This document shows positions 33,881-41,948 of a stretch of 41,948 nt of DNA, piece after piece. The notes under the pieces were generated by a model. The model saw only the letters and a list, made by a program, of their open reading frames with translations, did no database searches and had not been told where the DNA came from. The translations under genes were made by a program, and so were the position numbers. How positions within the stretch are numbered: the stretch's first letter is position 1; each line of letters starts with the position of its first letter. This stretch comes from Candidatus Melainabacteria bacterium. Its GTDB lineage: Bacteria > Cyanobacteriota > Vampirovibrionia > Obscuribacterales > Obscuribacteraceae. The stretch covers positions 8,485 through 50,432 of the forward strand of contig PLXC01000048.1 in assembly GCA_003151275.1 (NCBI GenBank). The letters are read 5' to 3'.

Positions 33881-35335
33881 ATGGCGGATAAGGCTAAGAT
33901 TGGTTTGATTGGACTTGGTGTAATGGGTGAAAACCTGGCTCTGAACATAGAGCGAAATGGTTTTCCGATTTCAATCTACAACCGAACGGTGGAGCGAGTT
34001 GACGAGTTTATAAACGCGCGCGGCAAAGGCAAGCAAGTATTTGGCTACCATGATGACAAATCGTTCGTCGAATCGCTTGAACGTCCACGCAAAATAATTC
34101 TGCTAGTCAAGGCTGGCGCCCCGGTTGATGCAACAATTGAAAAACTGCTGCCTTATCTTGAAAAAGACGACATCATCATAGACGGTGGCAACTCACATTT
34201 TACTGATACGATCCGCCGCGAAAAAGACCTGGCCGCCAAGGGCATTCGCTTGATCGGCTCAGGAGTATCAGGAGGCGAAGAGGGAGCGCTCTGGGGACCA
34301 TCTTTGATGCCTGGTGGCAACAAGGATGCCTACGAGCAAATCCGACCGATCTGGGAGGCAATCGCTGCCAAGGTCGATGACGGACCGTGTGTTACTTACT
34401 TGGGACCGGATGGGGCTGGGCATTTCGTCAAGATGGTTCACAACGGTATCGAATACGGTGACATGCAGTTGATCGCCGAAGTCTATGATGTGATGAAACG
34501 CGGACTAGGGCTCAAGTCGAATCAAATCAGCGATATCTTTGAGGAATGGAACAAGGGCATTCTTGATTCATTCTTAATCGAAATTACGGCCAAGATCTTG
34601 TCTGTCACTGACCCTGACACAGGCAAATTCTTAGTTGATTTGATTGTCGACAAAGCTGGACAGAAGGGCACTGGCAAATGGACCGGCGAAATTGCTCTGG
34701 ACCTTGGTATCGCCATTCCGACGATTGACGCCGCCCTGACCGGGAGAATGATGTCTGCGTTGAAAGACGAACGGGTGATCGCGGCCAAGAAACTGAGCGG
34801 TCCAAGCGATGCATCGATTAATCCCAGCGATTCCAAAAAGGTGCTTGCCGCTTTGCACGATGCCTTGTATGCAAGTAAAGTTTGCAGCTATGCGCAGGGA
34901 ATGGCGCTGATCCGCGCTGGCTCTGATGAGTACAAATGGGGTGTAGATCTCTCGGAATGTGCACGAATTTGGAAGGGCGGATGTATTATCCGAGCCAAAT
35001 TGCTTGAGCAAATCAAACAGGCATTCCAACGACAAGGCGATGTTAAGAACCTGCTCGTAGATCCCGAATTCAGCTCATGGATTGTTGAACATCAGAACAA
35101 CTGGCGGTTCGCAATGACAACAGCTGTGAACGCGGGCATCCCCGTGCCAGCCCTAAGCGCTAGTCTCGCTTACTTCGACAGTTACAGAAGCGCTAATCTG
35201 CCGCAAAACTTAACACAAGCGCAGCGCGACTTCTTCGGTGCTCACACCTATGAACGCACCGACAAACCTGAATTGGGCTTCATGCATACGGATTGGCCAT
35301 CATTGATCAAGGAAAAAACCGGCAAGCCCTCCTAG
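33881..35335 (+). CDS. gnd: 6-phosphogluconate dehydrogenase, decarboxylating
   Basis: Converts 6-phosphogluconate to ribulose-5-phosphate and CO2 with NADP reduction. AAGGGAGG before ATG 33881 is the clearest ribosome site of the operon. Seen: Rossmann GLIGLGVMGENLALNIERNG, NRT for NADP phosphate, GNSHFTDTIRRE, the signature GSGVSGGEEGALWGPSLMPGG, and KMVHNGIEYGDMQLIAE with the catalytic Lys. 484 residues is full length with the helical C-terminal domain. It closes the zwf operon. Confidence 0.97.
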   Translation: MADKAKIGLIGLGVMGENLALNIERNGFPISIYNRTVERVDEFINARGKGKQVFGYHDDKSFVESLERPRKIILLVKAGAPVDATIEKLLPYLEKDDIIIDGGNSHFTDTIRREKDLAAKGIRLIGSGVSGGEEGALWGPSLMPGGNKDAYEQIRPIWEAIAAKVDDGPCVTYLGPDGAGHFVKMVHNGIEYGDMQLIAEVYDVMKRGLGLKSNQISDIFEEWNKGILDSFLIEITAKILSVTDPDTGKFLVDLIVDKAGQKGTGKWTGEIALDLGIAIPTIDAALTGRMMSALKDERVIAAKKLSGPSDASINPSDSKKVLAALHDALYASKVCSYAQGMALIRAGSDEYKWGVDLSECARIWKGGCIIRAKLLEQIKQAFQRQGDVKNLLVDPEFSSWIVEHQNNWRFAMTTAVNAGIPVPALSASLAYFDSYRSANLPQNLTQAQRDFFGAHTYERTDKPELGFMHTDWPSLIKEKTGKPS

Positions 35336-35411
35336 GGAACTGGCTATTTGGAGGATTTCTTATCTGTGCGCGCTCCGTTTTCGGGGCGTGTCGATGTTAT
35401 GCTGACGAGAG

Positions 35412-36635
35412 TTGACAAAGCTTTCAGAATCATCCATGGCGCCAATTCCCGATACAAACGAAACGACGTTGCAACTCAATGCACCAGATAATCAGTTGCG
35501 TGTTCTCGCTGAAGCGATTCCTCAGATGGTGTGGACTTCTGATGAGAAAGGGATGTGGCAGTATGTCAACAAGCGCTGGTATGAATATACTGGACTGAAT
35601 TACGATCAGACACGCAATCTCCAGTGGACAGAAGCTGTTCACGCCGAAGATGTCGAGAGCACAAGAGACACCTGGCAGCTCTCGGTTCAGACTGGCAAGG
35701 TGTATGAAATTGCTCATCGCCTGAAAAGAGAATCTGATGGAGCCTATAGATGGCATTTGTCGCGAGCCATGCCTTTAAAAAGCTCATCCGGAGAAATCAC
35801 TAATTGGTTTGGCACCAGCACTGATATCGAAGATCAAAGGCAAGCAAGCGAACAGGTCAAGTTGCTGCTTGAGACAAGCGTATTAGAGCGTACTGAGGCT
35901 CTGGAGTTCGCGCGAGACGAGGCGCTGCGCGCATCGGCGTTGAAGTCGCAATTCGTGCAGAACATCAGTCACGAAATCCGCACTCCAATGAGCGGCATTC
36001 TGGGCATGTCGGAACTACTTTCTGAAATGGAATTGCCTGCTGAAGCTAAGGAGATGTCTCACCACATCTTTATTGCAGCCAATACTTTGATGGGAATTGT
36101 TAATGATTTGCTGGACTTTTCCAAGCTGCAAGCAAACAATGTCACCCTGCAGAAAAATTCGTTTAGTCTTGCCGATCTGCTTGAATACGGCTCATCGTCG
36201 ATGTCTTCGGCACTGACCAAAAGTAAGCTGACACTCACTATGGACGTAGAAAAAAACTTACCCGATTTATTCATTGGCGATGAAAAGAAAATCCGTCAAA
36301 TCTTTGTGAATATATTGAGTAACGCTGTTAAGTTCACTGAATGTGGTGACATCAAAGTCAGTGTCTCCGAGCAAGCGCGCAGCGGGGAATGGATTTCGTT
36401 GCGATTCAACGTTACCGATCCAGGTATCGGGATCAGCGAAGAAGTCTTACCAAAATTGTTTGAACCGTTTACCCAAGCAGATGGCACAATCACACGTAGA
36501 TTTGGGGGAACGGGGCTGGGACTTTCTATTTGCCGGAAGCTGGTCACTTTGATGAAAGGTGAGATCGGCGTTGAAAGCAAGGCAGGAAGCGGCTCTACCT
36601 TCTGGTTTATGATACCCTTGGAAGTGTCTAAATAA
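35412..36635 (+). CDS. PAS-domain sensor histidine kinase, soluble
   Basis: 407 residues with no membrane span. A PAS_3 fold occupies about 28-145 (IPQMVWTSDEKGMWQYVNKRWYEYTG ... FGTSTDIEDQRQA), then a short coiled coil, the H-box FVQNISHEIRTPMSGILGM with His187, the N-box IFVNILSNAVKFTE, DPGIGI, and the F/G2 boxes LFEPFTQADGTITRRFGGTGLGLS. No receiver or Hpt domain follows, and no response regulator lies nearby, so this is an orphan kinase. The start is unsure: TTG 35412 has GAGA close by, and ATG 35436 has no ribosome site. It may sense a cytosolic or redox signal through PAS. Confidence 0.9.
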   Translation: MTKLSESSMAPIPDTNETTLQLNAPDNQLRVLAEAIPQMVWTSDEKGMWQYVNKRWYEYTGLNYDQTRNLQWTEAVHAEDVESTRDTWQLSVQTGKVYEIAHRLKRESDGAYRWHLSRAMPLKSSSGEITNWFGTSTDIEDQRQASEQVKLLLETSVLERTEALEFARDEALRASALKSQFVQNISHEIRTPMSGILGMSELLSEMELPAEAKEMSHHIFIAANTLMGIVNDLLDFSKLQANNVTLQKNSFSLADLLEYGSSSMSSALTKSKLTLTMDVEKNLPDLFIGDEKKIRQIFVNILSNAVKFTECGDIKVSVSEQARSGEWISLRFNVTDPGIGISEEVLPKLFEPFTQADGTITRRFGGTGLGLSICRKLVTLMKGEIGVESKAGSGSTFWFMIPLEVSK

Positions 36636-36656
36636 TTTTGATGCCCCGGTAGTTGA

Positions 36657-37478
36657 ATGCCGACTTATACAGTGCATGCAGTGAACGTCGGTTCGTTTCC
36701 ATTAGGTGAAACCGATAAAGTTTTGACGCTGTTCTCAGCTGAGCGCGGCATCGTTCGAGCTGTAGCCAAAGGCGCACGCAAACCAGGTTCGAAGATCGCC
36801 GGACGGGCTGATGTTTTGAACGTAAATCGGCTTCTTTTAGCGACGGGAAAAACTTTCGAAATCATCTCCCAAGCCGAAAATATCGAAACTTTTCCCAACG
36901 TGCGCAAAGACTTGAGCCGCTTGTCTTACTGCCTTTACTACGCCGAATTGACACATCACTTTGGACTGGGTCTCTTGGATGAGAGCGCTGCCTATTTCGA
37001 TTTCCTGTGCGACAGCTTAAGAGCACAAGGACAAGGCGGGGTCGATTCTGGCACACTTTGTCTGATCTTCGAGCTCAAACTTTTGCAGTGGCTGGGATAT
37101 CAGCCTGAGCTGGACTGTTGTGTTGTATGCAGAGATGTACTAACTGAATATCGGATTGCTATGTTTCATTTTGAATCAGGTGGTATTGTCTGCAACAAAT
37201 GTTCGACGCTAGAGCAGCGGGCTAGAGTGGCTGAGAGCAGCGGCACGAATGGGGTGCCTCGATCATCTTTTTACTCAAAAGATTCGGTGCACATTACACC
37301 GCTTGTTTGGAAAAGGCTCATTCTAGCCGCTGGCGAAACGCTGCGAACCGAAGACAGTAACGACAATTCAGCAGTTATTCTCCGCGCAAACCAGGCAGCG
37401 AGGCGGATTATACAGAGCTATATCGAATATAGAGCTGGAAAAAAGATGAAGTCTCTTGAATTGATTGGTAAATTATAA
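36657..37478 (+). CDS. recO: DNA repair protein RecO
   Basis: RecO helps RecR load RecA at gaps (RecFOR pathway). 273 residues: N-terminal OB fold (TYTVHAVNVGSFPLGETDKVLTLFSAERGIVRAVAKGARKPGS), a helical domain, and a zinc finger with CVVC (about 155-158) and CNKC (about 179-182). It begins 21 bases after the kinase stop and may share its transcript; no strong ribosome site is visible. Confidence 0.92.
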   Translation: MPTYTVHAVNVGSFPLGETDKVLTLFSAERGIVRAVAKGARKPGSKIAGRADVLNVNRLLLATGKTFEIISQAENIETFPNVRKDLSRLSYCLYYAELTHHFGLGLLDESAAYFDFLCDSLRAQGQGGVDSGTLCLIFELKLLQWLGYQPELDCCVVCRDVLTEYRIAMFHFESGGIVCNKCSTLEQRARVAESSGTNGVPRSSFYSKDSVHITPLVWKRLILAAGETLRTEDSNDNSAVILRANQAARRIIQSYIEYRAGKKMKSLELIGKL

Positions 37479-37624
37479 CGCTGCGGTGCGCCGTGGTAGG
37501 CTCGTCTTAGCCTCTACGTGCAATAATTGACGTTTTCAAGAACGGTGGAAGTACCGCTTGAGAGCGGCTAAAATAGTAGAGTGCAGAAGCACGGCGACCG
37601 TGTGATTCTTTGGAGGTGATCTCA

Positions 37625-38881
37625 GTGTCTGGTCTAAAAGATTGTGATCCAGAGCTTTATAAGCAAATTGCCCTTGAGCTAGATCGGCAACAGAATGGAA
37701 TTGAGCTAATCGCCAGCGAGAATTTTGTCAGTGAAGCAGTTCTCGAAGCACAAGGCTCAGTGCTCACCAACAAGTACTCTGAGGGTCTGCCAGGTAAGCG
37801 CTATTACGGCGGCAACGAGTTTATCGATGTCGTTGAGCGCTTGGCAATAGATAGAATCAAGCAGTTATTTGATGCACCTCATGCCAACGTTCAACCTCAC
37901 AGTGGTGCTCAAGCCAACATGGCCGTATTCTTCGCCATGCTCACACCCGGCGACAAAGTCATGGGTATGGCGCTCGATCATGGTGGGCATCTAACACACG
38001 GTTGGCCAGTTGCCATGTCTGGTAAATGGTTCGAATCTGCTTTTTACGGCGTCAATCCCGAAACCGGATTGATCGACTACGATGAAGTGGCCAGGCTCGT
38101 CAAAGAATTTAAACCGAAGATGTTGATCTGCGGCGCAAGCAATTATTCTCGCGTTATCGACTTCGCCAAGTTTCGAGAAATCGCCGACAGCGTTGGCGCT
38201 TATTTGATGGCAGATGTGGCTCACATAGCCGGCTTGATCGTTACTGGTTTGCATCCGAACGCATTCCCGCATGCGCATTTTGTCACCACAACGACACACA
38301 AAACATTGCGCGGTCCTCGTGGTGGCGTGACAATGTGTCAAGAAGAATTTGCTTCCGCGATCGACAAAGCCGTCTTTCCAGGCATCCAGGGTGGTCCGCT
38401 TGAACATGTAATCGCAGCCAAGGCTGTCTGTTTCCACGAAGCTCTACAACCTTCGTTCAAAGAATACCAGAAGCAAGTTATTGCCAATGCGCGGGCACTC
38501 GCAGGCGCATTGAAAGAAAACGGTCTCAATATCGTTTCCGGCGGAACTGATAACCATCTGATGACAGCGGATTTGCGACCGTTCAAAATTACTGGTAAAA
38601 AGGCTTCTGCATTGCTTGATACCGTGCACATCACAACTAATAAGAACACGATTCCCAATGATCCAGAAAAACCTATGGTCACAAGCGGCATCAGAATTGG
38701 TACGCCAGCTGTGACAACTCGCGGAATGAAAGAACCGGAGATGGAAAAAATTGCCGAATGCATTGTGGACAAACTGAAGAACCCTGACGACGACGCTGTG
38801 CACCAGAAAGTGTTGAAGTCAGTGGCCGAGCTCTGCAAGCAGCACCCACTCTACAAAGAACGATTCGCTGGCGTTAGATAG
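37625..38881 (+). CDS. glyA: Serine hydroxymethyltransferase
   Basis: PLP enzyme interconverting serine and glycine with tetrahydrofolate, feeding one-carbon metabolism. GGAGGTGAT at 37612-37620 indicates GTG 37625 as start (418 aa, standard). Motifs: [56 protein letters not shown], and the PLP lysine in [15 protein letters not shown] hairpin CCGCT-TGAG-AGCGG (37554-37567) precedes a TAAAAT in the 146-bp upstream gap and may mark the promoter region. A glycosyltransferase-type gene follows after 25 bases. Confidence 0.96.
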   Translation: MSGLKDCDPELYKQIALELDRQQNGIELIASENFVSEAVLEAQGSVLTNKYSEGLPGKRYYGGNEFIDVVERLAIDRIKQLFDAPHANVQPHSGAQANMAVFFAMLTPGDKVMGMALDHGGHLTHGWPVAMSGKWFESAFYGVNPETGLIDYDEVARLVKEFKPKMLICGASNYSRVIDFAKFREIADSVGAYLMADVAHIAGLIVTGLHPNAFPHAHFVTTTTHKTLRGPRGGVTMCQEEFASAIDKAVFPGIQGGPLEHVIAAKAVCFHEALQPSFKEYQKQVIANARALAGALKENGLNIVSGGTDNHLMTADLRPFKITGKKASALLDTVHITTNKNTIPNDPEKPMVTSGIRIGTPAVTTRGMKEPEMEKIAECIVDKLKNPDDDAVHQKVLKSVAELCKQHPLYKERFAGVR

Positions 38882-38906
38882 CCTTTAATTGGGCAAGGAA
38901 CTGATC

Positions 38907-40214
38907 GTGATCGCTCCTCACTCTGAACCAACGGCACCAGAAACGCGAATACCAACGCGTTCCAATCGCCCGACTCGAATTGTTCAGTGGGCGATGGTCA
39001 TTGTTGCAATTGCTTGGGCATTTTTTGTCTCGAAACAGGATTTGAGCCTGACTCAAATACCAGGTTTTTTGATCGCGCTGGCAATTAGTTGGTGGTTGAC
39101 GCCAGAAATTAGAGCGCGGGCAGTGCGGCTCCGTTTGGTTGACGAGCCCGGTGAAGCAAGACGAATACACAAAGTGGCGACACCACGCCTCGGAGGCGTA
39201 GCTATTTACATCGCGGTTATGGTCTCCATTATTGCGTTGATTCTGATCTGCGGGCGTTTGCCACACACGGCGAGAGGCAGTGAAGGTGGATTCATCGGCA
39301 TCGCGGTTGGTGGCACGGTCATCTTCGTTCTTGGTTTAATGGATGACTTGGGCGGCATACCTGCGAAGACTAAATTAGTCGTGCAGATTCTTGCCGCTTG
39401 CGCCGCTTACTCAATGGGTGTACGCATCAAAGCCATTCCTATCCCAGACTATTTCGCCACGCTACTGCATTTGCCACCGATGACACACAGTATAGAACTT
39501 GGTTTTGCATTGGGTATCTTCGTTACAGTGCTGTGGTTAGTGGGCATCGCAAATGCCGTCAATTTGATCGACGGAATGGATGGCTTAGCCGCTGGTGTCT
39601 CCGCTATTTCCGCACTAACAATCTGGAGTGTCGCTCTTGCACCAACTATTGATAGACAATACGCAGCTTTGGTGGCAGCTGTTCTGGCAGGAGCTTTGCT
39701 AGGTTTTTTGAGGTGGAATTTTAATCCGGCTCGGATATTTTTAGGAGATTCAGGCGCCTATTTGACTGGATTTATCCTGGCCGCATTGTCGATCACAGGT
39801 GTGATCAAAGGTGCCACCACCGCTACACTAATCGTGCCGACTTTTATGCTCGCCTTTTTAATATTTTTCTTTCCGATCCTCGATACGTCTTGGGCAATCG
39901 TCAGACGCGTCGCCAAGGGAGTTTCTCCGTTTGAACCAGATGCCGGCCATATTCATCATCGTTTGTTAAACGCTGGACTATCTCAAAAGAAAGTCGCTTA
40001 TTTGATTTACGGCATTACGGCAGGTCTCGGACTGCTTGCCGCATGGGTCGTGCATCAACAAGTTTATTACCTGTCGCTCTGTGCGTCAGTAATACTCATG
40101 GCTGTTTTCTTCGCTGAGGTTCTCAATCGCCATCGTCAGCGCAGGCAAATTGTTGCCGGCGAAGTGCCACAAGCCGCTCTTGACGAAGAAGAGAAAAACG
40201 GCGACAGTTTATAA
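38907..40214 (+). CDS. WecA/TagO-like undecaprenyl-phosphate sugar-1-phosphate transferase
   Basis: Glycosyltransferase family 4 membrane enzyme that moves a sugar-1-phosphate (often GlcNAc) from a UDP-sugar to undecaprenyl phosphate, starting O-antigen, teichoic acid or exopolysaccharide synthesis. AAGGA seven bases before GTG 38907 supports that start (435 aa). About 10 membrane spans. Motifs: KVATPRLGG, LMDDLGGIPAKTK (Asp-Asp), NAVNLIDGMDGLAAG, RIFLGDSGA and the cytosolic loop HIHHRLL. MraY is excluded by the HIHHR loop and lack of murein-type motifs. The polar C-terminus (RHRQRRQIVAGEVPQAALDEEE) is longer than in WecA. Confidence 0.9.
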   Translation: MIAPHSEPTAPETRIPTRSNRPTRIVQWAMVIVAIAWAFFVSKQDLSLTQIPGFLIALAISWWLTPEIRARAVRLRLVDEPGEARRIHKVATPRLGGVAIYIAVMVSIIALILICGRLPHTARGSEGGFIGIAVGGTVIFVLGLMDDLGGIPAKTKLVVQILAACAAYSMGVRIKAIPIPDYFATLLHLPPMTHSIELGFALGIFVTVLWLVGIANAVNLIDGMDGLAAGVSAISALTIWSVALAPTIDRQYAALVAAVLAGALLGFLRWNFNPARIFLGDSGAYLTGFILAALSITGVIKGATTATLIVPTFMLAFLIFFFPILDTSWAIVRRVAKGVSPFEPDAGHIHHRLLNAGLSQKKVAYLIYGITAGLGLLAAWVVHQQVYYLSLCASVILMAVFFAEVLNRHRQRRQIVAGEVPQAALDEEEKNGDSL

Positions 40215-40238
40215 CCCGTTGCAGAATATGCGCTGGAG

Positions 40239-40616
40239 CTATTCCTGCTGGGGCGGCTGCTGTTTCTGTTGCTGAGGTTGTGGAAGCGTCTGAGGCTGAG
40301 GCTGAGGAGGTAATGGTTGTGGTTGTAATTTATTTTGTTGAGCGTGTTGAGCTAGTTGCTGTTGGTCAGCCTGCGTCTTTTTGTTTTCTAGCTCTTTGAC
40401 CCACGCATCTTGCTTTGCTTCGGCTATTTTGATTTCGGCTATTTGCTTTTCGCGATGCTTAGCCATAGCCATCTCGTCATAACGTTTGCGGTCCAGGTCT
40501 TTCTTCGCCCGTTCTCGCTCTTTCGCTTCGATCATTCGGCGTTCGGCGCGATGCTCTTCTTCGCGGCGATATGCAGCTGCTTCGTTCTCTTTGCGTTTCT
40601 GGTCCAGGCTTTTCAT
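40239..40616 (-). CDS. Charged coiled-coil protein with Gln/Pro-rich tail
   Basis: 125 residues; GGAGGT nine bases before the ATG. Residues 1-80 are an unbroken Lys/Arg/Glu/Ala-rich helix (RREEEHRAERRMIEAKERERAKKD), the rest a low-complexity Gln/Pro tail (QPQPLPPQPQPQ). No signal peptide or membrane span, no named family. It is convergent with the transferase gene, ending 24 bases past it. The strong ribosome site argues that it is real. Confidence 0.65.
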   Translation of the reverse strand: MKSLDQKRKENEAAAYRREEEHRAERRMIEAKERERAKKDLDRKRYDEMAMAKHREKQIAEIKIAEAKQDAWVKELENKKTQADQQQLAQHAQQNKLQPQPLPPQPQPQTLPQPQQQKQQPPQQE

Positions 40617-40691
40617 CGAATTCGAACCTCCAAATGAGCAGTGCTTATAGTCAGCTTAGCATTCCGGCTCCGGTCGTCAAGTCTTATAAGT

Positions 40692-40711
40692 CGAGCAGGT
40701 TCTACTGCTCG
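40692..40711 (-). terminator. Hairpin spanning the malic enzyme stop codon
   Basis: CGAGCAG (40692-40698) and CTGCTCG (40705-40711) are perfect 7-bp arms around the stop codon. There is no T-run after it in the minus sense, so it may be a weak terminator or an mRNA end structure. Confidence 0.35.
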
Positions 40712-41948
40712 TTATCGATTTCATCAGGCACTCGAGTTTTCTTGTGTTTCCGAGCCACTCCGGTTTTCTTAGCCGCTTCGACGACCGCCTTAGCCACCAA
40801 CTCAACCACCTTGGGATTAAACACGCCTGGAATGATGTAATCCTCGTTCAGCTCGTCGGCTGAAACGACCGAGGCGATGGCATAGGCTGCCGCCAACTTC
40901 ATTTCTTCATTAATGTCAGTGGCATGACAGTCCAGAGCGCCTCTAAAGATGCCTGGAAAGCACAGAACATTATTGATTTGGTTTGGATAATCCGACCGTC
41001 CTGTGGCCATGATTCGCACGTATGGCGCTGCATCTTCAGGCATTACCTCCGGGGTTGGATTGGCCATGGCGAAGACAATTGGATCGCGAGCCATCCTCTT
41101 GAGGTCGATTGCTTGAATGGGACCCGGTCCGGACAAACCGAGAAAAACGTCGGCCCCTTCTAGCGCATCTTTCACGGTGCCCTGGAAGTTGTTCGGATTG
41201 GTGTGCTCAGCAAACCATTCCTTCATAAAGTTCATTTCTTTGCGGCCCTTGTAGATGGCGCCGCTTCGATCGAATCCAATAATATTGCGAACGCCAGCGC
41301 TCATCAGGATCTTAGAGCACGCGACACCAGCTGCTCCAACACCGGTGACGATTACCTTCAAATCTCCCATCTTCTTGTCGACGATCTTCAAGGCATTGAT
41401 TAGAGCGGCAAGGACCACCACCGCTGTTCCATGTTGATCGTCGTGAAAAACAGGTATATCCAGTTCTTTCTTCAAGCGCTCTTCGATTTCAAAACAACGC
41501 GGCGCCGAAATATCCTCCAGATTGATGCCACCAAATACGGGGGCTATGTATTTCACAGCTTTGATGATTTCTTCAGGGTCTTTGGTGTCCAGGCAAATTG
41601 GAAACGCGTCGATTTTGCCGAACTCTTTGAACAACATTGCTTTGCCTTCCATAACCGGCAAGGCGGCAGCTGGACCGATGTCACCCAAACCAAGCACAGC
41701 AGTGCCATCGGTGACGACGGCAATCATGTTGCGTTTAATCGTCAGTTTATAGACGTTTTCGGGCTCGTCGTGGATGGCCATGCAGACGCGTGCTACGCCT
41801 GGTGTATATGCCATCGATAGATCATCGCGCGTTGTCAGTGGCACTTTATTAGTGATCCGGATTTTTCCACCGAGATGCATCAAAAACGTTCGGTCAGAAA
41901 CGTTAACAACCGCAACATCGCCTATCTTTTCGATTTCCTTGACCAGTT
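40702..41948 (-). CDS. ACT-domain malic enzyme (N-terminus outside window)
   Basis: Decarboxylates malate to pyruvate with NAD(P) reduction. The frame is open to the right edge: LVKEIEKIGDVAVVNVSDRTFLMHLGGKI reads as the end of an N-terminal ACT domain joined to the catalytic part, as in the bacterial ACT-malic enzymes. The ATG at 41880 is therefore not the real start. Catalytic motifs: TRDDLSMAYTPGVARVC, LGLGDIGPAAALPVMEGKAMLFKEFG with the catalytic Lys, INLEDISAPRCFEIE for the metal, FHDDQHGTAVV, and a Rossmann VTGVGAAGVAC. ACT domains usually bind amino acids, so allosteric control is expected. Confidence 0.93.
   Translation of the reverse strand, partial: LVKEIEKIGDVAVVNVSDRTFLMHLGGKIRITNKVPLTTRDDLSMAYTPGVARVCMAIHDEPENVYKLTIKRNMIAVVTDGTAVLGLGDIGPAAALPVMEGKAMLFKEFGKIDAFPICLDTKDPEEIIKAVKYIAPVFGGINLEDISAPRCFEIEERLKKELDIPVFHDDQHGTAVVVLAALINALKIVDKKMGDLKVIVTGVGAAGVACSKILMSAGVRNIIGFDRSGAIYKGRKEMNFMKEWFAEHTNPNNFQGTVKDALEGADVFLGLSGPGPIQAIDLKRMARDPIVFAMANPTPEVMPEDAAPYVRIMATGRSDYPNQINNVLCFPGIFRGALDCHATDINEEMKLAAAYAIASVVSADELNEDYIIPGVFNPKVVELVAKAVVEAAKKTGVARKHKKTRVPDEIDNEQ

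Noticed and set aside
1..41948. Alternative genetic code with TGA as an amino acid
   Set aside because: TGA ends several well-recognised genes at the expected length, for example lpxC, zwf and the SWIM gene.

Overview
The window looks like chromosomal DNA from a non-photosynthetic, diderm relative of the cyanobacteria (Vampirovibrionia/Melainabacteria, most like Obscuribacterales). The clues are a cyanobacterial-type DUF3370 protein, the OpcA partner of glucose-6-phosphate dehydrogenase, and a lipid A/outer-membrane gene set (Omp85-Skp-LpxD-LpxC, an LptA/LptD-like protein), with no photosynthesis genes. The taxon is an inference from gene content and memory of families, not from a search.

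Layout. 1-4.7 kb: outer-membrane biogenesis cluster (Omp85/BamA C-terminus, Skp, LpxD, LpxC, DUF3370 protein). 4.8-12.9 kb: a SWIM zinc-finger gene followed by two tandem giant helical-repeat genes (DUF6493-like). The second is split by an in-frame TGA that has acquired a ribosome site and ATG just downstream. 12.9-17.2 kb: mostly minus-strand accessory genes (secreted enzyme-like protein, RlpA-like protein, TPR protein, degenerate HAD protein), a remnant of a third DUF6493-like copy, and an array of four 39-bp units each holding a 14-bp perfect palindrome. 17.4-24.3 kb: two small paralogous single-span membrane proteins flank a ROK kinase/LptD-like pair, an Fe-alcohol dehydrogenase/SCP2 pair and a PfkB kinase. 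A PhoB-like 11-bp repeat box lies in the divergent region at 21.0 kb. 24.4-26.1 kb: selenium genes (YedF-like, SelD). 26.5-29.9 kb: small regulator, small membrane protein, CPBP protease, PH-like membrane protein, Tudor-like DUF2945 protein. 30.2-35.3 kb: complete oxidative pentose-phosphate operon zwf-opcA-pgl-gnd. 35.4-41.9 kb: PAS histidine kinase, recO, glyA, WecA/TagO-like transferase, a Gln/Pro-rich coiled-coil protein and an ACT-type malic enzyme cut by the window edge.

How they work together: the first block and the LptD-like gene build and export lipid A/LPS and insert outer-membrane proteins. The pentose-phosphate operon, ROK kinase, PfkB kinase and malic enzyme point to sugar-fed NADPH-generating metabolism. 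The SWIM/DUF6493-like locus is the least understood part and shows recent duplication, mosaic divergence, disruption and decay. It is the best candidate for an undescribed system. Other unexplained signals are the small membrane protein family, the palindrome array and a dispersed hairpin repeat with changed arms.
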